DNA of 64,000 nt from Crossaster papposus (GCA_037893245.1 JBAIAA010000871.1:248001-312000); one strand, 5' to 3'. Numbered from the stretch's first letter, positions 48,532 to 59,394 are shown. Numbers and translations: made by a program. Notes: generated by a model from the sequence alone, not told the origin.

Positions 48532-49429
48532 CTGTGGTTTTTTTGGTGGAAGAAATCAGAGACTTCAAAATCCAGTTTAATACCCTAATTGTTTTTAACT
48601 GAATAACTTATATTTTGTTTGAGTCCTCATCCAGCTCATAATCATGCCAAGTTTTCCAACAAAAAGTGATGATGAGGTGCAGCATGAAATGTCCTCCCAA
48701 TACGCAATATTCACGGGTCGGCCATCTTAAATTGAAAGTGAAGTAAAATCTTCCTTTTTGGAGCTTGAAAATAATGAAAAAAAGTTAATTACAATTTAAT
48801 ACCAGTCAGCTCTGACAAATAATTAGTCTGGTACCATCTAATTCAGCAGTTTACAAAGCCTTGATTTTGTCGCAATGTTAAATGTCGCAATGTTAAAATA
48901 GTATGCAATGGTTGCGCGACTTTTAAAATTATTAGCGCACGACTTTGTCGCATAATGTAAAGGCGTTCATTGATTTAAGCGTGTATATAAATACGTAGAC
49001 ATTATCTCTTGACAAAATTGCGTGTGTGATTTCGGGAGCAAGATTAAAATTGGCTTCATCATGAATAAAGTGTATGACTGGGTGTAGTTTGCAGGTTTCA
49101 GTGACCACTGGCTGTTTACAAAAACATATTCCGCAGCTGTAAATGTGGGGGAAAAGTGTATGGGAACTCTCTGATAAGTCAAACGGGCTGGTTAAATAAA
49201 CCATGTGAATGCAGTTATGGAGGATGTTGCAGTTATTTTCTTTAGCTGTGTCATGTTTGTTTAGAATATTTAGTTTCCCAAATCGAAACCGAATATTACA
49301 AAAAATTGTTTTAAATCCCGCTATTAAATGCTGTGTATGTTAAAGAAAATATATACAACAAAATGACCAGCAATCGTCCGTGCACACAAAATGACTTGAC
49401 TAATAAAATTGGGCTTGCATCATTTCTCG

Positions 49430-50450
49430 AAGACACTGTTTATGGAAGCGATCAAGGCATTTTGATGTGTCGTCTGTAGGGCATCCAGGAGTCACAGTCA
49501 TACAAAAGTGTTGAATGTACGACGGCACAGTAGACATTAATCTATTCAAGCGGATGTCTTTGCTTATACCACAGTCGATGTCTTAGCTTTCCAAATGAGG
49601 CACATGCTTTGCAGATTCTGGACGCTACTTCGTCATCGATCATGGCATTTTGGGAAAGAACACCCCTCAAAAAAGAAAATTGTCATCGGCCTTAAGCGGT
49701 GTTGCATCAATAATGATGACTAGTGCTATAGAAGAGTCCCTAAGCTTCGTTTGAAGCAAAACCTCAGTCTTCATAAGGCTGATAGTGAGTCAATAACGGT
49801 GTGCAGACTGTGCAAAATGATTAACAATATGCTTCATGTCCTCAGGGATGTGACAAACAAGAGCACAATCATCATCATAAAGAAGATCCCGGAGCAACAA
49901 TTTGAATGTCTTGGTCTTGGCCTTCAGTCACTGTAAGTTGAATACACCACCGCTGTCAGTGCGAAACTGGATCTTTACTCCCCGCGTGCAGTTGTTGAAA
50001 GCATAACGAAGCATGAATGAAAAAACACTGCTAAAGAGCGATGGTATTAGGACACAGCCCTGTTTAGTGCCGTTGGTAACAGGAAATGGGCTGGATGGAC
50101 GTAGAGCCGCAACCTCTTACACGGGCAACCATACCATCGTGGAAGAATCTGATGATGTTAATGATCTTGGATGGGCAGCCAGCCCTGTACAGAAGCTCCA
50201 CAGACCTTCCTGGCTGACTGAGTCAAAAGCCTTTGTCAGGTCGATGAAGACCATGAAGAGGTCAGGATGTTGTTCTCTGCACTTTTCCTGGAGTGGTTGA
50301 GCCGAAAACATCATGTCAACTGTGCCACGAGAGGCACAAAAAGCACATTGACTTTTTGGGATGATATTGTGAATAACGGGTGACTGTAGCCGGTTGAGGA
50401 TGAAACGAGATAGTATCTTCCCCTTTATCCTAGATCAAGTGGGCTTGCAA
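49430..50450 (-). pseudogene. degenerate non-LTR retrotransposon reverse transcriptase
   Basis: The minus strand reads, in order: SRFILNRLQSPVIHNIIPKS; SRGTVDMMFSAQPLQEKCRE; MVFIDLTKAFDSVSQEGLW (RT motif with catalytic Asp of block A); FPVTNGTKQGCVL (block with GTKQGCVLAP in intact relatives); LLYDDDCALVCH (the Y/F-x-D-D catalytic block, here YDDD); LTISLMKTEVLL; DEVASRICKACASFGKLRHR; and a C-terminal YDCDSWMPYRRHIK. Several stops and frame changes interrupt it. It is an old LINE fragment lying in an intron of the coiled-coil gene. The clade (CR1/L2-like or similar) cannot be fixed by eye. Confidence 0.9.
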
Positions 50451-50597
50451 TAAACACATTGCGTCTGCATGTTTAGCTCAAGGGATATGGCAGCAATGCA
50501 TTCAGCAATCCTACCTAGCTCTCTATCTTCATAACCAATATACAGCGAGTTATTTGCACACAGACTCCATCATCACACCTCCTGATTGACAACGTAC

Positions 50598-50713
50598 CGT
50601 AAATTTCTCTCTTGGATGGCCCGTTCCTCTTCTATCTTCTTCAGCTGTTTCTTTAACTCTTTCCTCCCTGTCTCTACTCTGTTCATAAGAGATATTGCTT
50701 GCAGAGAAATACA
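50598..50713 (-). CDS. coiled-coil gene, exon 6 seen
   Basis: Encodes CISLQAISLMNRVETGRKEL and KKQLKKIEEERAIQERNLR, an unbroken heptad-type helix rich in Lys, Glu and Leu, ending at donor ACG|GTACGT in phase 2. The start at 50713 uses a weak acceptor (GTCATTAAG) chosen because it takes phase 0 from the previous exon. The helix itself is convincing, the exact 5' edge less so. The intron before the next exon holds a decayed non-LTR reverse transcriptase on the same strand. Confidence 0.7.
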
Positions 50714-51426
50714 CTTAATGACAACTACTCAGGCACACAAAAAGATACAATATTATAAAAGTCCTTCATTTTAATAAACACGAGGAGAGCTTAAAATCGC
50801 TCTCCTTAAATCCTAAAGTTGATTTAAATAGAAAGAAAAGAAAATAATGAAAACAAGAGCTGTTTCGGCGTACATGTGTATGTCGCTTTCAAAGCTAAGT
50901 CTCAGTGCCATTATTATACAATAAAGTACCACTTTTATTTTACCACAAAACATATTGCACGCGTCAGGCACTCACGGTCGATTAGGCGCACCGTCTGGTA
51001 TTTTCGTACGGAACACCATGTACATTCAGATACACGTGCACAGCTACAGTATTTTATATGAAGCTGCGGTTGTATTGTGACCTTTTTAGTGTGGTTGTTT
51101 ACAGGTATTTTGTACACGCACTCGTACCAGTACGTACATGCATGTACACAACGGTGCACGCGCACGTGCATTGCAGAGATCGGATCGTGCCATTCCTGTA
51201 CATACAGTGTTTATTCATGATGTTCATGGCCGGCTAGCTATAGCTAGCGCATATGCGCGCATGGCTGTCGCGGCACACATACTCCGTAAGTATACCGCAA
51301 GCGTACGTAAAAAAACAGTACCTTAGTACTGTAGTTTAGGTTTTTCCACGACACAAAATCAACGGACGTCGTTCCGGTTAAGCGTTACAAATCAATATGG
51401 AAGAAATTATTGCTCCTGTGGAATTT

Positions 51427-51668
51427 TTAACCAGTTCGCGCCGGATGACGTATATAAACGCAATAATTCCCCCAAATTCAAAACGGATGACGCATAAACA
51501 CGCCAAGTTCAAGTTCAAAAATGTATGTCAGCAGCGCGCAAGGCCGGAAATGCGTGGGTGTGCTTCCCGGCACTATCAGCCTGAACACGCTTCGGATCGA
51601 GTTTCGTTAAAAATAATCCCGCCCGTCGGCTCGGCGATGTTATAATAATCCCGGCGCGAACTGGTTAA
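51427..51668 (-). mobile_element. TTAA-bounded MITE, copy I, complete
   Basis: TTAACCAGTTCGCGCCGG and GGCGCGAACTGGTTAA, 242 bases, reverse orientation relative to C and F. It lies in an intron of the coiled-coil gene. Confidence 0.85.
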
Positions 51669-52066
51669 GGAGCGCTGTGTTTTCCTCTCCTTGGAAAATG
51701 TTGGCAAATCTGTTGATGCCTCAACCTTCTCCCCGGGTTTTGGTGCGCGGCGCTTTGCTGTTCAAAATTAGTGAGAACAAGGATGAATGATCCTAGCTGT
51801 TGAATAGTAAATCCCATTCACCATGGGCACATGGGACTTTTTGAGCCCCGGCGTGAATGGGAGCAATAATAAATGTCATGTGATGCGAGTTCAACCAATA
51901 AAATGACAAGGATCTGTATGTCAGTTATATAATTAATAATAACAATGAAAACTGATATACTGCCGGTATCTGCCAAGTGGGGAGTGGAGGTAAAATACAG
52001 ATGTAGAGTATGGGGTTGGATTTTTAGCGGCAGTTGCCCTATCAAATCTGACTCCTGCACCCTTAC

Positions 52067-52228
52067 CTGTAAGAGAGGCGGTAGGTCTTCCTCCTCAGCT
52101 AACTGCTCCTCCTTCCCTTCCTCCCTAGCTGATCGATAGCTGGACAGCATCTTAAGATCCTGCTGGAAGTACTCTCGGGAGTCCTTGGATTTGGAGACAT
52201 CATCTTCGGTCTTCCTTAGTTTCTCTAG
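52067..52228 (-). CDS. coiled-coil gene, exon 5 seen
   Basis: Acceptor GACTTCCTCCGCAG and donor CAG|GTAAGG bound exactly 54 codons, phase 0 on both sides: LEKLRKTEDDVSKSKDSREY..., ...YRSAREEGKEEQLAEEEDLP and PLLQ. The peptide is highly charged and helical with an acidic end. It is the best-defined exon of this gene. Confidence 0.9.
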
Positions 52229-53154
52229 CTGCGGAGGAAGTCAGTGACGGCTGATGTTATGACGACATACTTTTACAGTGGATATATATTGGCCCTTTTG
52301 ACTTTGGGACAATCTACTGTCAACAATTGTCAACAAATAAAAATTACTCCTTTGGCCATTGTTTCCTAATTGTTGAATTTCTAAGTAAAGTCGCTTCATA
52401 TTCGGTGCGAAAGCGAATTTGTGACATCGGGGGATTCAGAGTTTTCGTGCTGTGAATTCGTAAAAAATAAACACATTTTAACTCCAGTGAATTTTACAGG
52501 AAATGTTTTGTAACGTCCAAATCACTTGAGTGACAGTAATTTCTAAATGCAAATAATTATATGATCTTCACCTACAACAAATGTTGGCAACGGATATCAG
52601 TTTAAAAAATAAATTTAAAAAAGGCAAACTGTGTACAAATATATTTAACTACATTACTACATGTATAACAAAAACCAATTCCTTTATTTTATATAATTTC
52701 CAATATTTTGTATGAATTTTCTAAGACCAGGTGCCAATTTCATCGAGCTGCTGAAGCACAAAAAACCTTGCTTATTTATAAAATCAAATTACTAGCCAAA
52801 ATTCCATGTAACTGTTACATGTATGCAAGCTAACAACAAATACCAATCAACAAACAAACAAAATGCGAAATAACAAACAATATACATCATGTAGAGTTGT
52901 GGCTGGTAAGTTGTTTTTAACTAAGCAAGGTTTTTTCTGCTTAACCCTATCCCTGCGACACGCAGCACAATGCATCAAAACAAATCTAGTGCACTTTGAT
53001 ACATTCTGCTGTCGACACCAGTGTATTAATACCACAGTCTAAGACTATTGAGGGCTAGTCCCCATTGAACAATGCCAGAGATGAATCGGCTGCGTTCAGT
53101 GACCAGTGACTCTAGGGCATTTTGACCTTAAGATTTTTGACCTGATGGATGTTT

Positions 53155-53905
53155 CTGCACTGTAATAGTCTTGTTTGCAAGACGATCTTAATCTGCAGCG
53201 CGCGTAGGCCGCCGATGCGGGCGTTCTCTAACGTACGCCGTACCATACACGCAATGACTTTCGATAACACCGTCTTGTTTAACTGCTCTAATCTCAGTGC
53301 GTGACCTCTATAAATAATTCAACAGGGGGTCAAAAGCATAATGACGCTTGCGCACTGAAGGAAGTTTGCGTTTTAGAAATGAGGTTGTTAGTTAGGTACC
53401 TTGCTCTATGGGTACTGTGTGCGCGATAGTACATGTACATCGCGGCAATCAAACGTACGGAATACGTGGACAGTTATTGATGTCGCGCCAGGTCGCAAAA
53501 AGACGATACAATGGCTTCGGCGAAGCCGGGCCCAGGGGAATCTTTGCTGTAACATCGATTGCTTCGTCCACTCGGTCTGACATTTCTTCACTAAACAACG
53601 CTATAACAACAACTCACGTGACGCGCTCACATGGCCTATTTTATACTATGTCCACACGTCGCTGCGACGTACAGAAACTATACCAGTGAGTCAGCGATTA
53701 TGCAAGTTACGTCACGCGATTTTTTACGCAACGTCACAAGCGCATGCAAATGTGAAACAATTCTGCTCGGAATTTTCCAAGCGATTCGAGCAGATATTAA
53801 AACAAGACGGTCTTAGCGAAGGTCATTCGCGCGTGGTTTACGGCGTGCGTTAGAGGGCGTCCCGCATTGCGAAGATCGTCTTGAAACAAGACCAGCACTG
53901 TAACT
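53155..53905. mobile_element. 0.75-kb element with long inverted arms
   Basis: GTCTTGTTTGCAAGACGATCTT with CCGATGCGGGCGTTCTCTAA at the left has diverged mirrored partners at the right (TTAGAGGGCGTCCCGCATTG, AAGATCGTCTTGAAACAAGAC). The interior is CpG-rich with no assignable gene. It lies in an intron of the coiled-coil gene. Confidence 0.6.
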
Positions 53906-54032
53906 ACCAAGTTATTTGGACTGTTGCTGCACTTTGCTGCGTGTAGGAGGCTGTCTAGCCAAAATACCCTGGAGGGTTAAGGTTAAGCAATTTTTTGTGC
54001 GGGACTAAAGAATAACTTGTCTATAAACTTAC

Positions 54033-54183
54033 AAGTTTGGGGTCAAATTCCAGGCTTGGTCTTCGCTTATGAACAGTGTCGGAGTCAATCCCGAGGTCTT
54101 CAAAAAGTGTTTCGACGGAAAACACTTCCAATGATTTAGCTCTTCTCATCTTGTGATTGGAGACAGGTTTCTTTTCTTGATCT
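54033..54183 (-). CDS. coiled-coil gene, exon 4 seen
   Basis: Acceptor TATTTTATTGCAG and donor CTT|GTAAGT. One base then 50 codons: DQEKKPVSNHKMRRAKSLEV..., LFEDLGIDSDTVHKRRPSLE and FDPKL. RRAKSLE and KRRPSLE are basic-directed kinase-site motifs (R-R-x-S type), so regulation by PKA-like kinases is possible. Phase 0 at the end joins the exon at 52228. Confidence 0.85.
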
Positions 54184-54381
54184 CTGCAATAAAATACGGC
54201 AACATTTTGTTAAAAAAATTAATACAACAAAATTAAAAAAAAATGTAATAATGTTTTTACTTTTCCCACCCTTTTGCATGTGTTCCTATGTGGGAACACA
54301 ATTCTGCCCACACGTTCAATGCACAAACTCTATGCACAAAACACACAGTACGTGCATATGTGTGCTGTTAAAGAACTAGCC

Positions 54382-54618
54382 CTAAAAGTGACTTCTGCTT
54401 TTAGCCTCTTTTTCGCTTTGCATCTTAGCAGCATGTATCGACGCTCTCCTCTGAGCAGAGCTTTGCTCTAGTAACCCTCTCTGTAGGATACCCACGTCGG
54501 GTAGGTAGTCCAGTACTTTATGGGATTGTATGGCTGGCATCTGACGATTCAAATCACGCACTTTGCGCTCGACAGTCTGGCGATAACGTTTCTTACGCTT
54601 TGGACGGCTTGTCTCAAT
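54382..54618 (-). CDS. coiled-coil gene, exon 3 seen (3' edge unresolved)
   Basis: After acceptor TCTGATGGATAG the frame reads IETSRPKRKKRYRQTVERKV, then RDLNRQMPAIQSHKVLDYLP and a helical stretch to AAKMQSEKEAKSRSHF and a TAG at 54382. It has a basic N-terminal patch followed by a predicted helix. The next exon starts in phase 2, but no good GT donor in that phase is visible before the stop. The real 3' edge is therefore unknown: a weak donor, a missed small exon, or an alternative end of the protein here. It joins the preceding exon in phase 0. Confidence 0.75.
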   Translation of the reverse strand: METSRPKRKKRYRQTVERKVRDLNRQMPAIQSHKVLDYLPDVGILQRGLLEQSSAQRRASIHAAKMQSEKEAKSRSHF

Positions 54619-54794
54619 CTATCCATCAGACATAAATTGTGAAACTCAAGTCTAGGACTCAGTTAGAGTTTTATCAGCAATAGATGGGTTCAAAATTGAC
54701 CATCATGAATCGGAGTTGACTCTAAACACACGCAAGTAACTTGTATTTTTACTAAACAAAAATATGTATGTATGTCCAAGCCTTACACTCGTGA

Positions 54795-55075
54795 CTTAGA
54801 ATCGGACTTGAACTAATGAACTCAATACTTAGACTCTGACTCAACCCAAGTGACTCTAGACTCGGACTCAACCCAAGTGACTCGAGACTCGGACTCAACC
54901 CAAGTGACTCGAGACTCAGACTCAACCCAAGTGACTCGAGACTCAGACTCAACCCAAGTGACTCGAGACTCGGACTCAACCCAAGTTACTCGAGACTCGG
55001 ACTCAACCCAAGTTACTTGAGAATCGGACTCAACCCAAGTGATTCAAAATTCAGACTTCACTCAAGTGACTCAAC
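54795..55075 (-). repeat. 27-bp tandem repeat in an intron
   Basis: About nine copies of ACTCGAGACTCGGACTCAAC followed by CCAAGTG, with increasing divergence at the edges. On the minus strand it gives a spurious SLESLGLSLS peptide repeat, which is not a gene. Confidence 0.9.
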
Positions 55076-55152
55076 TACGATAAACACCGAGCATTTGTGA
55101 TACTCTGTGAAATTTGACAACTGTGCTTGTGTCATCTGTATACTGCACTAAC

Positions 55153-55279
55153 CAGTTTCTGGTGAGAAAGAGCTACTACATCTTCTTCAGGCGGTGCGTC
55201 AGGATATTCCTCCTCAGAGTCCGGCAAGACACCTCTGATGTCGGCAACGATGTGACGACGAATGGCTAAGATGTTCAGA
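55153..55279 (-). CDS. coiled-coil gene, exon 2 seen
   Basis: Encodes LNILAIRRHIVADIRGVLPD and SEEEYPDAPPEEDVVALSHQ, then KL at donor CTG|GTTAGT (phase 0). It has an acidic Pro/Glu-rich middle. The acceptor CACATTAAG gives a phase-2 start matching the previous exon; an alternative acceptor 14 bases further in is possible. Confidence 0.7.
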
Positions 55280-55972
55280 CTTAATGTGAGAAAAGAGATT
55301 GAAATTGAGATGAAGCTGTGTCATCACATAATACATGAATTTCAGTCAGTTATTTACAATAACAAATTGTCTTGTTGTACCTCTGTCTTGGATTCCGTAT
55401 TTTTAGTGGTCTTCGAACGATCACGTGTCCCTTGTATATCAACGCATATCCCACTCCACCTGTCATATCACATCAGTGTGAGGGCGTGATATCACATGAA
55501 TGTTGTTCTGTGAGCTGTACAATGTAAATCACTGCTAGCCGCGCAATTTTCACTGACACACTTTTGACGAAAGTAAACTTTGGTGGAGCAGTGAAAGAGA
55601 ACACGATCTTTAAGCGTGCGTGAAGTTGAGTTCATTTCGTTTACATTTTAAAATATATGTTTACTTGAACGTTTCAAATCTTCAGTCCATAATGTCTGCT
55701 GAGCTTCAAGACAGAGGTTTAACAAAACAATTGTTGACTGTTGTGATGTGGAATATTACGTTTTGAATAGCACCCTCTGCTTCGCCTCAGGTGCTATATG
55801 ATGTTCAAAACATCATATCCCACATCACAGCAGTCAACAATTGTGTAATGGTGTACAATTGAGATAACCGTAGCACTGCTTAAATAAGACTAAGAGGGTC
55901 ATTTCAGTTTTGAAACACTTGTGTGAACCTTTAAATGACGGATTTTGAAGAAAGAGTCTGATTTTAACTTAC

Positions 55973-56048
55973 AATTTGTTTGCATCCAGTGAGAGTTGAG
56001 AGTTGAGCCTGCTTATGTTGGCTCGTTTGCTGAAGACTCCTCGCTCAT
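55973..56048 (-). CDS. coiled-coil gene, exon 1 seen (not the start)
   Basis: A 76-base exon between acceptor TTTTTAGTTTTAG and donor AAATT|GTAAGT. The frame is (D)ERGVFSKRANISRLNSQLSL then DANK. It starts in phase 1, so there must be an upstream exon. A possible one is the minus-strand frame before the GTAAGT donor at 58002 (LADGLGEALRINLSPLIEN), but that ends in phase 0 and would need a further exon between them. Taken together the seven exons make an unnamed, highly charged, mostly helical protein of more than 300 residues. The family was not recognised. Confidence 0.6.
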
Positions 56049-56290
56049 CTAAAACTAAAAATTAAACATAATTTATTTTTTTCATTTTTGCAGCAAAATA
56101 TGGCACACCAAATAAATCTCCTGTCAACAAATCCTTGTGTTCTATCAATCCACAAAATTCTTTCTAATTTAAAATATTTATATTTATTGGGAAAATGACT
56201 GTGTACAATTTTGCACTTTATAATTGTTTTAAGTTTTGTAACACTTTCCAGTAATTTTTCATAATATTTAGATTCAACAAAGAAATCAAC

Positions 56291-56366
56291 TGGAGCTAGG
56301 TTTGAACTTGGAACCCGTGTCTTCCAGATTGCTGTTCGAGTGCTCTACCAACTGAGCTATGAAGCC
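56291..56366 (-). repeat. tRNA-derived SINE or tRNA pseudogene
   Basis: Minus strand: GGCTTCATAGCTCAGTTGGT gives a 5' half with an A box (TAGCTCAGTTGGTAGAGC). About 40 bases later GGGTTCCAAGTTCAAACC is a mutated B box. The acceptor stem halves do not pair, so a functional tRNA is unlikely. Confidence 0.6.
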
Positions 56367-56391
56367 GTATGTTGGCAGTTCCCCAAATTTG

Positions 56392-56904
56392 TCAATGTCG
56401 GAAAACAAAGGTTAGTTTGTTTTCTGCTAAAATAATTTGAATGCGTAGACAGTTCTTCGCGCTGTAAAGATTTAGGCTAAATTTTCCATAATAATTACTA
56501 CAACCATTGAGCCAACCCCTGCGTAAATCTAAAAGTTTAGATAGATTACTCGATAGTTTTATGCGATTTTGGTCGGGAATGGATATATAAAACAGTTCAT
56601 CGGATAAGGACTCTATAGGTATATCGTGAAAATCTGTTATATGATATTCAAAAGAATGAAGATTACACCTATCCGGAGGAATATCAATTTTTTCGCGATC
56701 GGCAATTTGATTTGGCGTAAGATCATCGATATCGCCCGTAAATCCCTCCCAAATTATCAACGCTTTTTTGTTGAGGTTATAAAAACCCAAGTCTAACACA
56801 AAGTTGTTTAACTTCATGCGACGGTCACCACCGACGTTATATATAGGTCGCGATAGTTCAAAGGTCTGCTCGTTATCCGTCATGACAAACGTATGAGACT
56901 GCAT
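56392..56904 (-). CDS. probable Polinton/Maverick-type structural gene fragment
   Basis: A 170-codon uninterrupted frame on the minus strand, the longest that is not a repeat or MITE artefact. It starts MQSHTFVMTDNEQTFELSRP and later has IKLSSNLSKLLDLRRGWLNG, then stops after LAENKLTFVFRH. A partial second copy just upstream (57121-57290) carries the same LSKLLGL...GW segment and then continues into a different C-terminal part. An LxxLLG-type segment, a Tyr-rich stretch and a downstream 'IPLSGD ... NPQDPIY' segment resemble uncharacterised structural proteins of Polinton/Maverick elements and related viruses, from memory of the family; the similarity is modest. The composition is AT-rich and unlike the host exons. 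Confidence 0.45.
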   Translation of the reverse strand: MQSHTFVMTDNEQTFELSRPIYNVGGDRRMKLNNFVLDLGFYNLNKKALIIWEGFTGDIDDLTPNQIADREKIDIPPDRCNLHSFEYHITDFHDIPIESLSDELFYISIPDQNRIKLSSNLSKLLDLRRGWLNGCSNYYGKFSLNLYSAKNCLRIQIILAENKLTFVFRH

Positions 56905-56924
56905 CTTACAAAAATAACTAAAAT

Positions 56925-57300
56925 ATTTTTACGTTTAAAAGTATATCTTTACCTCTATTATCGATTATCCCGCCAAGACCGTTTTTTAACAAAAACGTGA
57001 GGCTGTTATTTTATCGGCTACTAACTCTTTTGGAGAATTGTCGTATTTGACGTAAATTGGATCTTGGGGATTGTTTGAACGAGCTGCATCGCCCGATAAA
57101 GGTATATTCTCCAAAAGATTAGTTTGTTTTCCATTAACAAAATTTGAATGCGTAGACAGTTCTTCGCAATGTAAAAAAAAACGCGCTGTAAAGATTTAAG
57201 TTAAATTTTTCAAAATAATATTCAGTTAAATCATCGCTGCTGTAGATCCAACCCTTGGGTAAGCCTAAAAGTTTAGACAACATCGTAAAATAGCAATCAT
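56925..57300 (-). pseudogene. decayed second copy of the same element gene
   Basis: Minus strand: LSKLLGLPKGWIY aligns with the intact frame's segment, then comes an insertion with a run of T, then NLLENIPLSGDAARSNNPQD and YVKYDNSPKELVADKIT. A one-base frame break follows, then FLLKNGLGGIIDNRGKDILL before a stop. It lies 20 bases upstream of the intact frame, so the two are a tandem duplicate in which one copy retains the C-terminal part and the other the N-terminal part. Confidence 0.45.
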
Positions 57301-57753
57301 AATAACAAATTTAGGCTGGGCAAGGCCATTCGCATATAATATGCATATAATTTGCAGTGAACTTGAGAATATTATATAATAGCTCCTCGTCGAGAGTATA
57401 TTGCGTACTCGTTAGTGTGTATCTTAGAGTATTCCATGTACAACCCTATCAAACAACTTGATACATTATGTTTCTTCCAACTTAAAGTTAATTTCGTACT
57501 TGAAATAACAAATTGGATTAAGAAGGCAAAGAAATGCTACAAGAATGTGCACGAGTATGGTGGAATGCATGTTTTATAACACATCATCCACATTGGCCAA
57601 AATCGAGTTGCATTGCATTTCCAGTGTCTTTGTGACTATATTATGGAAAAAAACCTACAATTCAAAAGGCAGAAATACTATTTGACCAGCAGCTGAAAAT
57701 GTATAAAATATGCTCAAGAAAAACGCAATGTTTGATTTGGGAGGCTAATTTTA

Positions 57754-58119
57754 TTGCACCAACAGTACACCATCACGCATCCAGTGTTATGTGAAATACC
57801 AACTATGAACTTGCTATTTTATCAATCCCATCATCATTCTTATAATTCTGCTTTTGTTTCTTTTCATGTATGGTTCTTAGGTTTACAGAACATTAAGAAT
57901 CCTAGCACAGGTGAACTTCGTCGTGGACTTTCTACACCACCATGGATTGTGTGCACTAGGAGTAGCAGAGATGAGCTACTAATTTCCCCCCCACTACTTA
58001 CATTTTCTATCAGTGGAGAAAGGTTAATTCTTAAAGCCTCTCCAAGTCCATCAGCCAAAAGAGGGGGAGGAGTATCTCAATTTCTGTATGCCATCCGTGT
58101 TGTTATTAAGAATATTTGA
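57754..58119 (+). CDS. unassigned open frame of 121 codons
   Basis: One of the longer open frames in the window, with a Ser/Arg/Pro-rich second half (RRGLSTPPWIVCTRSSRDEL). The opposite strand carries a coding-looking frame ending at a perfect GTAAGT donor at 58002 (LADGLGEALRINLSPLIEN), and only one of the two can be real. No family recognised on either strand. Confidence 0.25.
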   Translation: MHQQYTITHPVLCEIPTMNLLFYQSHHHSYNSAFVSFHVWFLGLQNIKNPSTGELRRGLSTPPWIVCTRSSRDELLISPPLLTFSISGERLILKASPSPSAKRGGGVSQFLYAIRVVIKNI

Positions 58120-58394
58120 CAATAGAGATTAATTACACAATGACAGGTATCGTTTGAACAATCAAATATCTGCGCTCACATATTTGGCTCCCCTGAATCC
58201 TCCAAAACTCACTATAATTATGTTGTTTACAGTGTAAGAGCATAAATTATTGGAACAGGTCCTGGTAAACTAAACTCTTGTTTATGATGCCTATGACTAC
58301 TTTATAACATTGTTACAACCTATAAATCAAAAGCAATTTGAAAAAGGTTGGTTTTGAGCAGCCTCTAATCTTGACCCAATAATTAGGGCGTTTT

Positions 58395-58495
58395 CAATCC
58401 TTTTTTCAAATTTTGGATTTTGTCTGTGTCGTTCTTGACAGACAAAATCCAAATTTCAAAAAAAAAGGAGTGAAAACGCCCCAATTATTGGATCT
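58395..58495. repeat. hairpin repeat with CCCAATAATT ends
   Basis: CCAATAATTAGGGCGTTTTC mirrors GAAAACGCCCCAATTATTGG around TTTGTCTGT/ACAGACAAA. A half copy is at 60678-60745. Confidence 0.8.
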
Positions 58496-58825
58496 ACCTC
58501 TAATTTTTTTAAGGCCCCAAATCTACTTTAACTTGGCCTCAATCTATTTTTAAAACAAACCTTCCTGGCATGTAAATCGTTAAAATGTACTTCGAAAGAG
58601 CTATAGATGGTACTGACTACTCTACTGTAGAAGTTTCAAGAATTTCTATAAAAGTCACAGCAAATGATACGTTATTACGTTACAAAATGGATTTGTTTTT
58701 GGTCTAAATATTTTGTCAAGTTGTTTTTATTTAGCATTTGGATTTTCTTTTACGGGTATACAGGTTTTTACTTTTGAATTATCTGTGTAAGAACTTATTT
58801 TTGAATTCTATTGTAGATCAGGGGC

Positions 58826-58955
58826 GAATGCTACTTGGACCCAAATATCACTTTGTTCAACATTTGAAAATGGTCAGGTGGTTTGCGTCGGGTGATATCA
58901 CCCGACCATATCCAAATGTTGAAAAAAGTGATATTTGGGTCCAAGTTACTCTGAC
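58826..58955. repeat. palindrome
   Basis: ACTTGGACCCAAATATCACT mirrors AGTGATATTTGGGTCCAAGT, with a GGGTGATATCACCC centre. Confidence 0.85.
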
Positions 58956-59394
58956 TAGGCGGATGCAGGAATTTATGAATGTGGGGTCCTAGCCATGGGC
59001 GGAGGGTGTGGGGGCTCTCCCCCAGAATTTCAGTAGAACTAAGCTCTGAGGTGTATTCTGGGACATTATGAGCCTATTTTTCTTATATATTTTGATCGTT
59101 TTGATCTATTGGTAATCTTTTACAGAAAGTACCACGCTGCTATTTTGGTCTAATAATATTTATTTAATATTAGTATAAATATACTATAAATATATTTTTT
59201 TAAATAAAATCCAAAAATGTGGGGTCCGAACCGGGCCCAGAGCCCCAGGACCACACCTCTGGATTCGCACCTGTATGACCTCAATGGAATATTTTGACTA
59301 GTTTTATTATATTGAATGATTTGTAATTATCATGCCAGGTTTTAGGCTGGATGTTTAACTTACCATTACCAAAACCAAATGTTATCTTGTTCAA

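Noticed and set aside
54752..54979. SLESLGLSLS repeat peptide
   Set aside because: It is translation of the 27-bp intronic tandem repeat and is not spliced to anything.
56291..56366. Functional tRNA gene
   Set aside because: The A box is good but the B box is mutated and the acceptor stem does not pair, so a SINE or tRNA pseudogene is more likely.
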